NCBI GenBank assembly: GCA_902515405.1
Contig: CABXUS010000002.1
Location: forward strand, 33,886-97,885
DNA length: 64,000 nt
DNA from: an uncultured Bacteroidota bacterium
GTDB taxonomy: Bacteria; Bacteroidota; Bacteroidia; Flavobacteriales; Flavobacteriaceae
Reading direction: 5' to 3'
This document shows, piece after piece, positions 38,347 through 45,730 of this stretch (position 1 is the first letter of the stretch; every line of letters starts with the position of its first letter). The position numbers were made by a program, and so were the translations under genes. The notes beneath the pieces were generated by a model. The model was not told where the DNA came from. It was given only the letters and a program-made list of their open reading frames with translations, and ran no database searches.

Positions 38347-39818
38347 TTTATAAATATTTTATTTTCTGAGAAATCTCTCATGTTTTTAAGTTTTCTTGAA
38401 TACTTTTCAACAATATTTTTATTTTCTGGATAATGTGAAATATTAATTGACTGATTTTTATCATTTTTCATATCAAATAACATTTTTTGCGTAACAATAA
38501 TTTTAGTTCCAGAAACATGTGTTTTCGCCCCATATTTATTCTTTCGTGTCTCTGGATAATAAAGAATCTCGTGATATGAGTATTCTTTATCTTGAACAAC
38601 CTCTCTAAACTGATATCTACTGTAAATTTGGTCTTTAAAATCTAGATTTGGGTTTTTTAATAATTGAACAAAACTTTTACCGTGAATGTAATCAGGAGGA
38701 TTTAATCCAGCAAGTTCACTAATAGTAGGGTATATATCTACATATTCAACCAATGCATCAGATTTCACATTTGATTTCATACCTGGTGAAGAAACAATTA
38801 ATGGGACATGAATTGCTTCTTGAAATGTATGATGTTTACACCAAAAACCATGTTCGCCTAGAAAAAAACCGTGATCACTCCAAAATACAATTGTGGTATT
38901 TTCTCTCAGATCAAGATCATCAAGAGCATTAATTAATTTACCAAGCATTGCGTCCATATAGCTTACACTTGCATAATATGACTTAATTAAATCCTTTTCC
39001 ATTTGAGCTGATACAGGGCCATTTTGGGGAATGTCTAAATAAGCGTTTCTTAACTCAGACCATTGATGATTAGCTCGTGATGGAGCGTTAATTGGAATAT
39101 CTCTTAGATTAGAATAGACAATATCATCATCACTGTACAGATCACCATATTTTTGTGGCTGGATAAAAGGTAAATGTGTGGAAATATAACCAACTGCCAG
39201 AAAAAAAGGATCACCTGACTTTTTAAAATTGCTGAGTGTTTTAATTGCATAATCAGTCAATTTGCCATCATTATAGGCATCGTCACTAACATTTGCATAT
39301 TCAAAAGCTGGACCTTTCAATTTACCATTTGATGGGTGACGTTCGTTTCTATCTTTTATAGATTTTATAGATTTAGGATTTTGATATCCAGTAAAATTTT
39401 GAAATGATTTGTGAATATCCCATTCATCAATATTATCTCTTGAATTATGATATATCTTTCCAAGAGATGCTGTTTTATATCCATTTTTTCTAAAAAGTTT
39501 TGCAAGTGTTACTGCTTTAGGTAAATCTTCATCAGCTCTTGAATAATATCTATAAAATCGAGAGTTATTTCCCCTTACTCCAGTTAAAATACTTGCTCTG
39601 CTAGCACCACAAACAGCAACATTTGTATAAGCTTGATTAAATTGAACACCTTCTCTCGCCAACTTATCAATATTTGGTGTTATCATCTGATCATAACCAT
39701 ATGAATTAATTAGAGGTCTTAAATCATCAACGCCAATAAATAATATGTTTTGCTTTTTCTCTTGTGAAAATGATGATAACCATAAAAAAAGAAACACATA
39801 GAATAGTCTAAAATTCAT
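38343..39818 (-). CDS. Type I sulfatase (iduronate-2-sulfatase-like, S1 family)
   Basis: 491 residues with a signal peptide (to about 19). The metal site begins with Asp31-Asp32 (GVDDLRPLI) and the nucleophile motif is VCGASRASILTG with Cys70, to be converted to formylglycine; the motif has Ala where the CxPSR consensus has Pro. WSDHGFFLGEHGFW is the C-terminal metal and sulfate region. Overall resemblance is to the iduronate-2-sulfatase-like subgroup. In this locus it probably removes sulfate esters from a xylan or xylose-containing polymer. A separate formylglycine-generating or anaerobic maturase is required and is not in the window. Confidence 0.92.
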   Translation of the reverse strand: MNFRLFYVFLFLWLSSFSQEKKQNILFIGVDDLRPLINSYGYDQMITPNIDKLAREGVQFNQAYTNVAVCGASRASILTGVRGNNSRFYRYYSRADEDLPKAVTLAKLFRKNGYKTASLGKIYHNSRDNIDEWDIHKSFQNFTGYQNPKSIKSIKDRNERHPSNGKLKGPAFEYANVSDDAYNDGKLTDYAIKTLSNFKKSGDPFFLAVGYISTHLPFIQPQKYGDLYSDDDIVYSNLRDIPINAPSRANHQWSELRNAYLDIPQNGPVSAQMEKDLIKSYYASVSYMDAMLGKLINALDDLDLRENTTIVFWSDHGFFLGEHGFWCKHHTFQEAIHVPLIVSSPGMKSNVKSDALVEYVDIYPTISELAGLNPPDYIHGKSFVQLLKNPNLDFKDQIYSRYQFREVVQDKEYSYHEILYYPETRKNKYGAKTHVSGTKIIVTQKMLFDMKNDKNQSINISHYPENKNIVEKYSRKLKNMRDFSENKIFIK

Positions 39819-39840
39819 TTAATTTGTTTTAAATTGAATT

Positions 39841-39864
39841 AAAAAAGGAGGACTTCATCCTCCT
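39841..39864 (-). terminator. Terminator-like hairpin between the small secreted protein and the sulfatase
   Basis: AGGAGGA (39846-39852) and TCCTCCT (39858-39864) form a perfect 7-base stem with a 5-base loop. On the minus strand the stem is followed by at least six Ts (39841-39846). It lies after the small secreted protein gene and before the sulfatase, so it should lower expression of the enzyme genes relative to susC/susD. Confidence 0.75.
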
Positions 39865-39888
39865 ATTATGTTTACAAATAAAAATAAC

Positions 39889-40230
39889 TTACTGTTTTCT
39901 TGCCTCATTAGCTACTTTTAAAAGCTCTTGAGCTAACTTATTACCAAATCTTTTTGTAAGTTTTTCTTTAATATTATTGTAACCAACTCTATAAATTGCC
40001 TTTTTTTCTTCAGCTGAAGATGCACCACTTTGTTTAATACTATTTGCATTTTCAACAATTTGAGCTAATTGAACTTTACTAAAAAAAATAGCATCTTTTT
40101 CATTTAGATTCATTTTTTCAATTACATAATTTGATATTTTATCCGCGTTTTTTTGTTGCCATTTAGTAGCATTTTGAGAAAATGTAAAAAGTGGCAAAGT
40201 CAGAAATATTATAAATAAAATCTTTTTCAT
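39889..40230 (-). CDS. Small secreted helical protein of the xylan locus
   Basis: 113 residues with a clear signal peptide (cleavage near TFSQ, residue 19). The mature part is short, charged and predicted helical (Lys/Glu-rich with spaced hydrophobics), with no cysteine, no lipobox and no catalytic motif I recognise. It lies four bases after susD and before the terminator hairpin, so it belongs to the highly transcribed susC-susD unit. A binding, chaperone-like (Spy-like) or structural role is possible, but I cannot assign one. Confidence 0.75.
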   Translation of the reverse strand: MKKILFIIFLTLPLFTFSQNATKWQQKNADKISNYVIEKMNLNEKDAIFFSKVQLAQIVENANSIKQSGASSAEEKKAIYRVGYNNIKEKLTKRFGNKLAQELLKVANEARKQ

Positions 40231-40234
40231 ATTA

Positions 40235-41845
40235 TTAATTTATTAATTCGTTAGTATTAATTTCACTAAGTGGAATAGCAAGTTTCATTATTTCAGCTTG
40301 ATTAGTTGAAAAGGGAACTTCTCTATTTGCCGCATATTTTTTAGCACCAACGGCAACTTTTGTTGTACCAATAGCATTGTTGTGAGGTAAAATTGTATTG
40401 TCTAAAAAATATTGCATTCCTCTTCTTCTTACATGAAAAGAATCTTGCCCCTCACCGATTAATTCAATTTTATACTCATTCATAATAGCATCTCTGAAAG
40501 AAGCTTGTCCATTACTAAATTCAGCTCTAACTGGTACACCAGCTCTATCAAGAACTGGCTGTAAATATGTCATTTGCTGGCCATTACCTAATTCATTAGA
40601 TATCTCAGCTAACATTAATAAAAGTTCTGCATATCTCATATCAACAATATTTTGACTATTAAATTGATTTTTATGAGATCTATCTTTTTCTGTCCATTTA
40701 AATAAATATGGGTGAGAATTTCCAAAGTTACTTCTCCAAGTTGCTGAGGGATATGTTCTAACCCTTGCAGCTGGTTTGTCGTATCTAAAATAATCATATA
40801 AATAGGTTGCCGCATATCTTTTATCAGGCATGGTATTTAGATTATTTGGATTGTAGGTTAAGCCACCACCGTATGTTTTTAAGTGATTGTCATGTTGAAA
40901 TGCTGTAACTCTAAACCAGCCAAAATGTTGTCCAGCTTTATATTTCCACGGTGTAAAATTTCTTCCCATTTGAGAATTTGTTGCATCCTGTGAAATTTGT
41001 AATTCAAAGATAGACTCTGATGAATTTTCGCCTTCCACTGTGAATAAACTACCAAAATCAGATACAAGTGAATATTGTCCATAAGCTTTTATACCTTCAT
41101 CATATGCCATTGTCCAATAATCCATTGACCCACCAGAGGTTTGAAGACTTGCATTTGTGGCAATTGCCATATAAATTTTAGACAATAACATATTAGCGGC
41201 ATATTGTTTAGGATATCCGACACCGGCATTTCCATTCATTAAACTTGAAGCCATTTGAAGGTCAGATATAATTTGACTGTAAATATCTATTTCAGGAGAC
41301 AAAGCTTTATTAGTATTCCCTTGAGTTGGTAAGTCTGTCCATAAAGGAAGATCACCCCAAAGTGTAACTAATCTAAAATATGACCATGCTCTTACAAAAT
41401 ATGCGTGTCCAGCAACATCATTAAAAGCAACTTCGTCTTGACTTTGAGGGTCTGAAAACGTATTTACATGAGTAATAACTCCATTGGCTCTTGCAATAGT
41501 TTGGTATAATCCTTGCCACAAAAATTCAGCATCAAGGTGATACCCAGGTTTTAAAGAACACAATGTAGTCATATCTCTTGTATTGATTCTGTTTCCACCT
41601 TTGCCAGTATACATTAATCCTGAAAATAGATTTTCAATAAATAAGCGTCTTTCCTGATTATCATATGAAGTAATAGATTGATATATACCATCTCTAGCTG
41701 CCTCAGCACTTTGAACTTCTTGATATAAATTTTCAAGAAGAAAAGGAGGATTTTCTTCCAATTCACATGATATTGAAAACAACATTGGAATTATTAGAAA
41801 GTATTTTAAGTATTTCATTTTATATATTGATTTTAAGTATTTCAT
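40235..41845 (-). CDS. SusD/RagB-family glycan-binding lipoprotein
   Basis: 536 residues, outer-membrane surface lipoprotein that caps the SusC channel and binds glycan. The lipobox Cys lies in LFSISCELEE; the tetratricopeptide-like helical body includes NDVAGHAYFVRAWSYFRLV (typical SusD helix) and VDMRYAELLLMLAEI near the C-terminus. Two in-frame ATGs, at 41845 and 41818, come from a 27-base tandem duplication; the first lies three bases after the susC stop and suits re-initiation, while the second gives a more standard signal peptide. Target glycan inferred as xylan from the neighbours. Confidence 0.95.
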   Translation of the reverse strand: MKYLKSIYKMKYLKYFLIIPMLFSISCELEENPPFLLENLYQEVQSAEAARDGIYQSITSYDNQERRLFIENLFSGLMYTGKGGNRINTRDMTTLCSLKPGYHLDAEFLWQGLYQTIARANGVITHVNTFSDPQSQDEVAFNDVAGHAYFVRAWSYFRLVTLWGDLPLWTDLPTQGNTNKALSPEIDIYSQIISDLQMASSLMNGNAGVGYPKQYAANMLLSKIYMAIATNASLQTSGGSMDYWTMAYDEGIKAYGQYSLVSDFGSLFTVEGENSSESIFELQISQDATNSQMGRNFTPWKYKAGQHFGWFRVTAFQHDNHLKTYGGGLTYNPNNLNTMPDKRYAATYLYDYFRYDKPAARVRTYPSATWRSNFGNSHPYLFKWTEKDRSHKNQFNSQNIVDMRYAELLLMLAEISNELGNGQQMTYLQPVLDRAGVPVRAEFSNGQASFRDAIMNEYKIELIGEGQDSFHVRRRGMQYFLDNTILPHNNAIGTTKVAVGAKKYAANREVPFSTNQAEIMKLAIPLSEINTNELIN

Positions 41846-41847
41846 TT
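41804..41847. repeat. 27-base-offset direct repeat duplicating the susD start codon
   Basis: TTTTAAGTATTTCATTT occurs at 41804-41820 and again at 41831-41847. The offset of 27 bases equals nine codons, so the duplication is in frame and gives susD two starts with the same first five residues (MKYLK). Confidence 0.85.
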
Positions 41848-41848
41848 T

Positions 41849-44800
41849 TTAAAAAGTTAAATTTACACCAACTAGAACAGATCTTGAGTTTGGCTTATTG
41901 TTCCAGTCAACACCTTGAATTAATCCGTCATACATAAATGTTGTTATTTCAGGATCATAACCTGAATAATTTGTCCATGTAAATAAGTTTGAACCTGTGA
42001 CATAAACATTAGCAGATTTTATAAAATTATCTGATTTCATTGGAATGTCATAATTCATTGTTATGTTTTTAAGTCTTAAATAACTACCATCTTCAACAAA
42101 TCTATCCATAGCTGCTGCAAATAAGTTTGCTGAATAGCCTAGTCTAGGATATGTTCCACTAGGATTTTCAGAGGACCATCTATCATTCCATGCCTCACTC
42201 AGAATATTTCTATAGGTACCCTCTGCAAATCCAAATCTATACATATTTCCATTTACTATATCATTCCCCTCAGTACCATTAAATAAAGCTCTAAGTGAGA
42301 AGTTTTTATAAGATATATTTAGATTAAAACCATAAATATAATCTGGGTTTGGATTACCAATTATAGTTCTATCATCTAAATCAACCACTCCATCACCATT
42401 TAAGTCTAATGCTTTGATATCGCCAGGTTGTGACATGGCCCCATTAATTATGTACATTTGGTCTCCGGATTGAAAAACACCATCTGTTTTCCATCCATAA
42501 AACAATGCTGTTTCTTGTCCTTCTAAGAAAATGTTTAAAGGAAACTTTATACTATTTCCTCTACTTGGAGCATTACCTAAATAAGACGGGATTTGTTGAA
42601 CACCATAATTACCATTACCATCATCCATTAAAACATTTCCTGGTGTAAGACCAAGATTTTCAATTTTAGTTTTATTAAATGCAATATTTCCACCAACTGA
42701 AAGATTGAAATCTCCTTTCTCATGTAGAATCACATCTAAACCTAGCTCAAGACCTCTGTTTTGCAATGTTCCTCTGTTAATTAACATATTTCTAAAACCA
42801 GATGAAGTAGGAATTGGAGTTTGTTGCAATAAATCTTTTGTGTCTTTTTCATATACATCAATAGTGCCAGAAATCTTTCCATTATTAAAACCAAAGTCAA
42901 TACCTACATTTAATTGTTCTGTAGTTTCCCATGTTAAATCTGGGTTTGGAATATTGCTTAAAATTATAGGAACAGTCGTTCCATTAGTTGGCGTTCCATA
43001 TAAACTAGATGAGGCACCATAATTAGGAAGAGTTCCATAAGGGCCAATACCATGGTTACCAATTTGTCCCCAACCTGCTCTTAGCTTGAGACTTGAAAAT
43101 AAATCTAAATTTTGAATAAACTTTTCACTTCCAGCTCTCCATGCAAGTGCAAATGAGGGAAAAAATCCATAACGATTATCCTCTGAAAACTTTGACACAC
43201 CATCCCTCCTAAAACTAGCAGTAAACACATACTTATTTTTAAAGGTATAATTTACTCTACCAAGAACCGAGAACAACTGCTGATCAGCAGCTCGTAAATT
43301 TAGTGGATTTGAAATCACTTGACCTAAAAATGGTTGATCTATTCCAAGCGAAGCTGTTACAAAATCCTGAACAGCATATGTGCTATTAGAAACATCTCTA
43401 ACATCATAAGTGATACCGAGTGTGGCATTTACCCTGTGATTTCTATTTATGTTACGATTATATCTTAAAAAATTATTTACTTGATAAGTAAGAGCATTTA
43501 ACTTCATTTGTTGATATAAACCATTAGCATTTGCTCCCTGCCAAGTTGTAAGTCCATAAAATCTTTTTCTGTCCTTATCTCTTAGGTTTCCTCCAAATCT
43601 AAATTCATATTGTAATCCAGGAATATTAAACTTGTATTTTAAAGCAAGAGAAGCAATAACCCTATTTTCATTTGATTCATCTGTAAAATCATCAATCCAA
43701 GATATGGGATTAGATAAGGCACTGCCATCAAAGAAATCGCTTAAATCCTCTAAACCATTTGCTCTAATTGGATTGTAGGTAGCTGTCTGTTGAACAAAAC
43801 TTTGATCTCCACCAATTAAGTCACCACCTTCTGCAAAATCTGATTCACTAAAAAAAGCAGAAAATCTAGCTTCAACTCTTAACTTATCATTGATATCATA
43901 GTTTAAGTTCAACCTTAAGTCAGTCGTCTTAAAACTAGCATTTTCAATTAATCCGTTCATGTCATTAAAGCCAGCTGATAAATAATAATCTCCAGCATCA
44001 CTAGCACCTGAAAATGTAACTCCTAAATTGGAACTGATTCCTTGCTTATAAATGTAATCTTGCCAGTCATAAATTAAATTTGGAGTATTATCAATCACAT
44101 CAGATGGGGTTCCATCTGGATTAGTTAAAAATGAATAAACATTATCTCCATCTATTCTATACCTTGGACTTTCATCAGCAGCAAGCCTAGCTGCATTAGA
44201 ATAATTTGCATATCCAACCCCATCTAGCATATCATATGTTTTTGTTATTTCTGTAACACTTGTAGTAAAATATGCGTTAAATTTTCCTTTTCCATCCTCC
44301 TTTGATCCAGATTTTGTTGTAATTAAGACAACACCATTTGCTCCTCTAGAACCATAAATTGCAGTTGCAGATGCATCTTTTAAAATTTCTATTCTTTCAA
44401 TATCACGTGGATTAATACCATTTAAACCACTTTGAGCATCCTGGCCAGTATTTCCCGTTCCAACAGCACTAACATCTTCTCCAGCAGATGATATGATAAC
44501 ACCATCAATAACATAAAGAGGCTCATTATTTCCTCTCAAGCTGTTTGTTCCTCTAATTCTAACACTAACACCTGAGTTAGGATTTGCAGCATTTTGAGTT
44601 ACTTGAACACCTGCTGCTCTTCCTTGCAATAGCTGATCAACAGTATTAGAAGCTCTGGAAACATCATCGGAAATCTTTACGGAACTAACAGAACCTGTTA
44701 AATCTCTTTTAAGTACTGTACCGTAGCCTACAACTACAACTTCATCAAGAGCTTCAGTGTCGGGTTGAAGATTTACTGATATAGAAATTTGGTTTGAAAC

Positions 44801-45052
44801 ATCAACTTCTTCATTCAAGTATCCGATATAGGAGATTATCAAAGTTTGTTCTGCATCAAGAGGAATTGAAATTGAAAAGTTACCATCAAAATCGGTGATA
44901 GCACCAATAGTTTCTGATCCTTTAAGCTGAACTGTTGCACCAGGTAGTGGTGAACCATTTTCATCATTTACTAAACCAGTAACCGTTTTAGATTGTGCTA
45001 AAACAAAGAATGGTAATAGTAAAAAAAGTATAATAATTTTTTTGATTTTCAT
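41849..45052 (-). CDS. SusC/RagA-family TonB-linked outer-membrane channel
   Basis: 1067 residues from the ATG at 45052; a TTG eight codons upstream is less likely. A signal peptide is followed by a carboxypeptidase-regulatory-like domain (about 22-95, VTGLVNDENGSPLPGA), a TonB-box-like segment EALDEVVVVGYG, a plug domain (about 110-220) with IERIEILKDASATAIYG, and a 22-strand barrel ending in VGVNLTF. It imports oligosaccharides in partnership with SusD, driven by TonB. First gene of the nine-gene minus-strand xylan operon; operator candidates lie 57-145 bases upstream of its ATG. Confidence 0.97.
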   Translation of the reverse strand: MKIKKIIILFLLLPFFVLAQSKTVTGLVNDENGSPLPGATVQLKGSETIGAITDFDGNFSISIPLDAEQTLIISYIGYLNEEVDVSNQISISVNLQPDTEALDEVVVVGYGTVLKRDLTGSVSSVKISDDVSRASNTVDQLLQGRAAGVQVTQNAANPNSGVSVRIRGTNSLRGNNEPLYVIDGVIISSAGEDVSAVGTGNTGQDAQSGLNGINPRDIERIEILKDASATAIYGSRGANGVVLITTKSGSKEDGKGKFNAYFTTSVTEITKTYDMLDGVGYANYSNAARLAADESPRYRIDGDNVYSFLTNPDGTPSDVIDNTPNLIYDWQDYIYKQGISSNLGVTFSGASDAGDYYLSAGFNDMNGLIENASFKTTDLRLNLNYDINDKLRVEARFSAFFSESDFAEGGDLIGGDQSFVQQTATYNPIRANGLEDLSDFFDGSALSNPISWIDDFTDESNENRVIASLALKYKFNIPGLQYEFRFGGNLRDKDRKRFYGLTTWQGANANGLYQQMKLNALTYQVNNFLRYNRNINRNHRVNATLGITYDVRDVSNSTYAVQDFVTASLGIDQPFLGQVISNPLNLRAADQQLFSVLGRVNYTFKNKYVFTASFRRDGVSKFSEDNRYGFFPSFALAWRAGSEKFIQNLDLFSSLKLRAGWGQIGNHGIGPYGTLPNYGASSSLYGTPTNGTTVPIILSNIPNPDLTWETTEQLNVGIDFGFNNGKISGTIDVYEKDTKDLLQQTPIPTSSGFRNMLINRGTLQNRGLELGLDVILHEKGDFNLSVGGNIAFNKTKIENLGLTPGNVLMDDGNGNYGVQQIPSYLGNAPSRGNSIKFPLNIFLEGQETALFYGWKTDGVFQSGDQMYIINGAMSQPGDIKALDLNGDGVVDLDDRTIIGNPNPDYIYGFNLNISYKNFSLRALFNGTEGNDIVNGNMYRFGFAEGTYRNILSEAWNDRWSSENPSGTYPRLGYSANLFAAAMDRFVEDGSYLRLKNITMNYDIPMKSDNFIKSANVYVTGSNLFTWTNYSGYDPEITTFMYDGLIQGVDWNNKPNSRSVLVGVNLTF

Positions 45053-45108
45053 TTTATTTTTTTTAGGGATCGCCAATTTATTAATAAGATTTTATTTTAA
45101 AAAATTAC

Positions 45109-45120
45109 GAAATCGATTTC
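45109..45120. promoter_or_regulatory. LacI-type operator candidate 1 (perfect palindrome)
   Basis: GAAATCGATTTC is a perfect 12-base palindrome with the central CG pair typical of LacI-family operators. It lies 57 bases upstream of the susC ATG, within promoter range, and is preceded by AAAATTAC, shared with candidate 2. Confidence 0.6.
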
Positions 45121-45185
45121 ATTTAACATAAACAATTTGTTATGACTAATTAACTTGGTAATATATTAAATATATTTAAAATTAC

Positions 45186-45197
45186 GAAACCATTTTC
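45186..45197. promoter_or_regulatory. LacI-type operator candidate 2 (imperfect copy)
   Basis: GAAACCATTTTC keeps the GAAA...TTTC half-sites and the AAAATTAC lead of candidate 1, 77 bases away. Two sites at this spacing would allow looping by a tetrameric or paired dimeric repressor. Confidence 0.42.
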
Positions 45198-45308
45198 TTA
45201 AAAATTCCACAAAAAAAAGTTAGTTTTTATATTAAAACAATAATAATTAATAACATTATTTGAGGAATTTTGATTTTTCAATATTGATTAAATGAGTTAA
45301 TAAAAGAA

Positions 45309-45338
45309 TTGGAAAGAAGATATAATTAATTAAATTTG
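45309..45338 (+). promoter_or_regulatory. Promoter of tRNA-Arg, Bacteroidota type
   Basis: TTG at 45309-45311, a 19-base spacer, then TAAATTTG at 45331-45338. Both boxes and the spacing match the Flavobacterium/Bacteroides sigma consensus (TTG-N~19-TAnnTTTG), 12 bases before the tRNA. This is the cleanest promoter in the window. Confidence 0.8.
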
Positions 45339-45350
45339 CCATCATTATTT

Positions 45351-45424
45351 GGTCGCGTAGCTCAGCTGGATAGAGCATCTGCCTTCTAAGCAGACGGTCG
45401 CACGTTCGAATCGTGCCGCGATCA
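45351..45424 (+). tRNA. tRNA-Arg (TCT)
   Basis: 74 nt. Acceptor GGTCGCG pairs with CGCGATC (one G-T), discriminator A. The anticodon arm CTGCCTTCTAAGCAG gives TCT for AGA/AGG. D arm AGCTCAGCTGGATAGAGC and T arm CACGTTCGAATCGTG are standard. No encoded CCA. It stands alone between two divergent arms of a carbohydrate locus. Confidence 0.97.
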
Positions 45425-45428
45425 CTTT

Positions 45429-45456
45429 AAACCTCACTTTCTTGTGAGGTTTTTTT
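45429..45456 (+). terminator. Intrinsic terminator of tRNA-Arg
   Basis: AAACCTCAC (45429-45437) pairs perfectly with GTGAGGTTT (45444-45452) around a 6-base loop, followed by a T run. Four bases after the tRNA end. Confidence 0.9.
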
Positions 45457-45522
45457 GTGTATTTATAATAAAAGAAATTAATATTAAAAATGGTCATTTT
45501 TTTGATTATTATAAAATAATTT

Positions 45523-45534
45523 GTAACTAGTTAC
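45523..45534. promoter_or_regulatory. Perfect palindrome, candidate operator
   Basis: GTAACTAGTTAC is a perfect 12-base palindrome followed by GAA, so that TTACGAA, the same half-site string found at both susC operator candidates, appears here too. It may bind a regulator of the GH20-like arm or of a short transcript ending at the next hairpin. Confidence 0.4.
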
Positions 45535-45578
45535 GAATTAAACAAACAACTATGAAAAATATATTATCAATCCTAATG

Positions 45579-45604
45579 AAGCCTCTAATTTTTGGGGCTT
45601 TTTT
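45579..45604 (+). terminator. Intrinsic terminator-like hairpin upstream of the GH20-like gene
   Basis: AAGCCTC (45579-45585) pairs with GGGGCTT (45594-45600) with one G-T pair and an 8-base loop, then six Ts. No gene on this strand needs it, as the tRNA already has its own terminator; it could end a short untranslated RNA or act as an attenuator. Confidence 0.65.
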
Positions 45605-45662
45605 ATTTTAAACCATAGAATTATTTTTATAATTATATAACTGATAATTAACGAAATATGTT

Positions 45663-45690
45663 AACCTAACTTTAAAGTGAGTTTTTTTTT
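45663..45690 (+). terminator. Weak terminator-like hairpin resembling the tRNA-Arg terminator
   Basis: AACCTAACTTTAAAGTGAG followed by nine Ts. Base for base it looks like a degraded copy of the tRNA-Arg terminator (AACCTcACTTTcttGTGAG), but its own pairing is interrupted by a mismatch. Confidence 0.4.
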
Positions 45691-45730
45691 ATTTTAATAT
45701 TTACTAAATTCAGAGTATACATATTACGTT

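Larger units (their letters stand above)
45053..45350. other. Regulatory intergenic region upstream of susC
   Basis: 298 bases without a credible ORF. It contains the two operator-like repeats (45109-45120 and 45186-45197) for minus-strand control of susC and, at its right end, the tRNA-Arg promoter (45309-45338). I do not see a clean TAnnTTTG box for susC on the minus strand; TAAATTGG just upstream of the coding region is a one-base-off candidate. Confidence 0.6.
45425..45730. other. Intergenic region upstream of the GH20-like gene
   Basis: 306 bases with three terminator-like hairpins (45429-45456, 45579-45604, 45663-45690), a 12-base palindrome (45523-45534) and a 19-codon ORF (45552-45611, reading MKNILSILMKPLIFGAFLF) whose codons overlap the second hairpin. 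I see no other gene. Confidence 0.6.

Noticed and set aside
45552-45611. 19-codon ORF MKNILSILMKPLIFGAFLF as a gene
   Set aside because: It overlaps a terminator hairpin whose sequence explains the codons; kept only as a possible leader peptide in the findings, not as a CDS.
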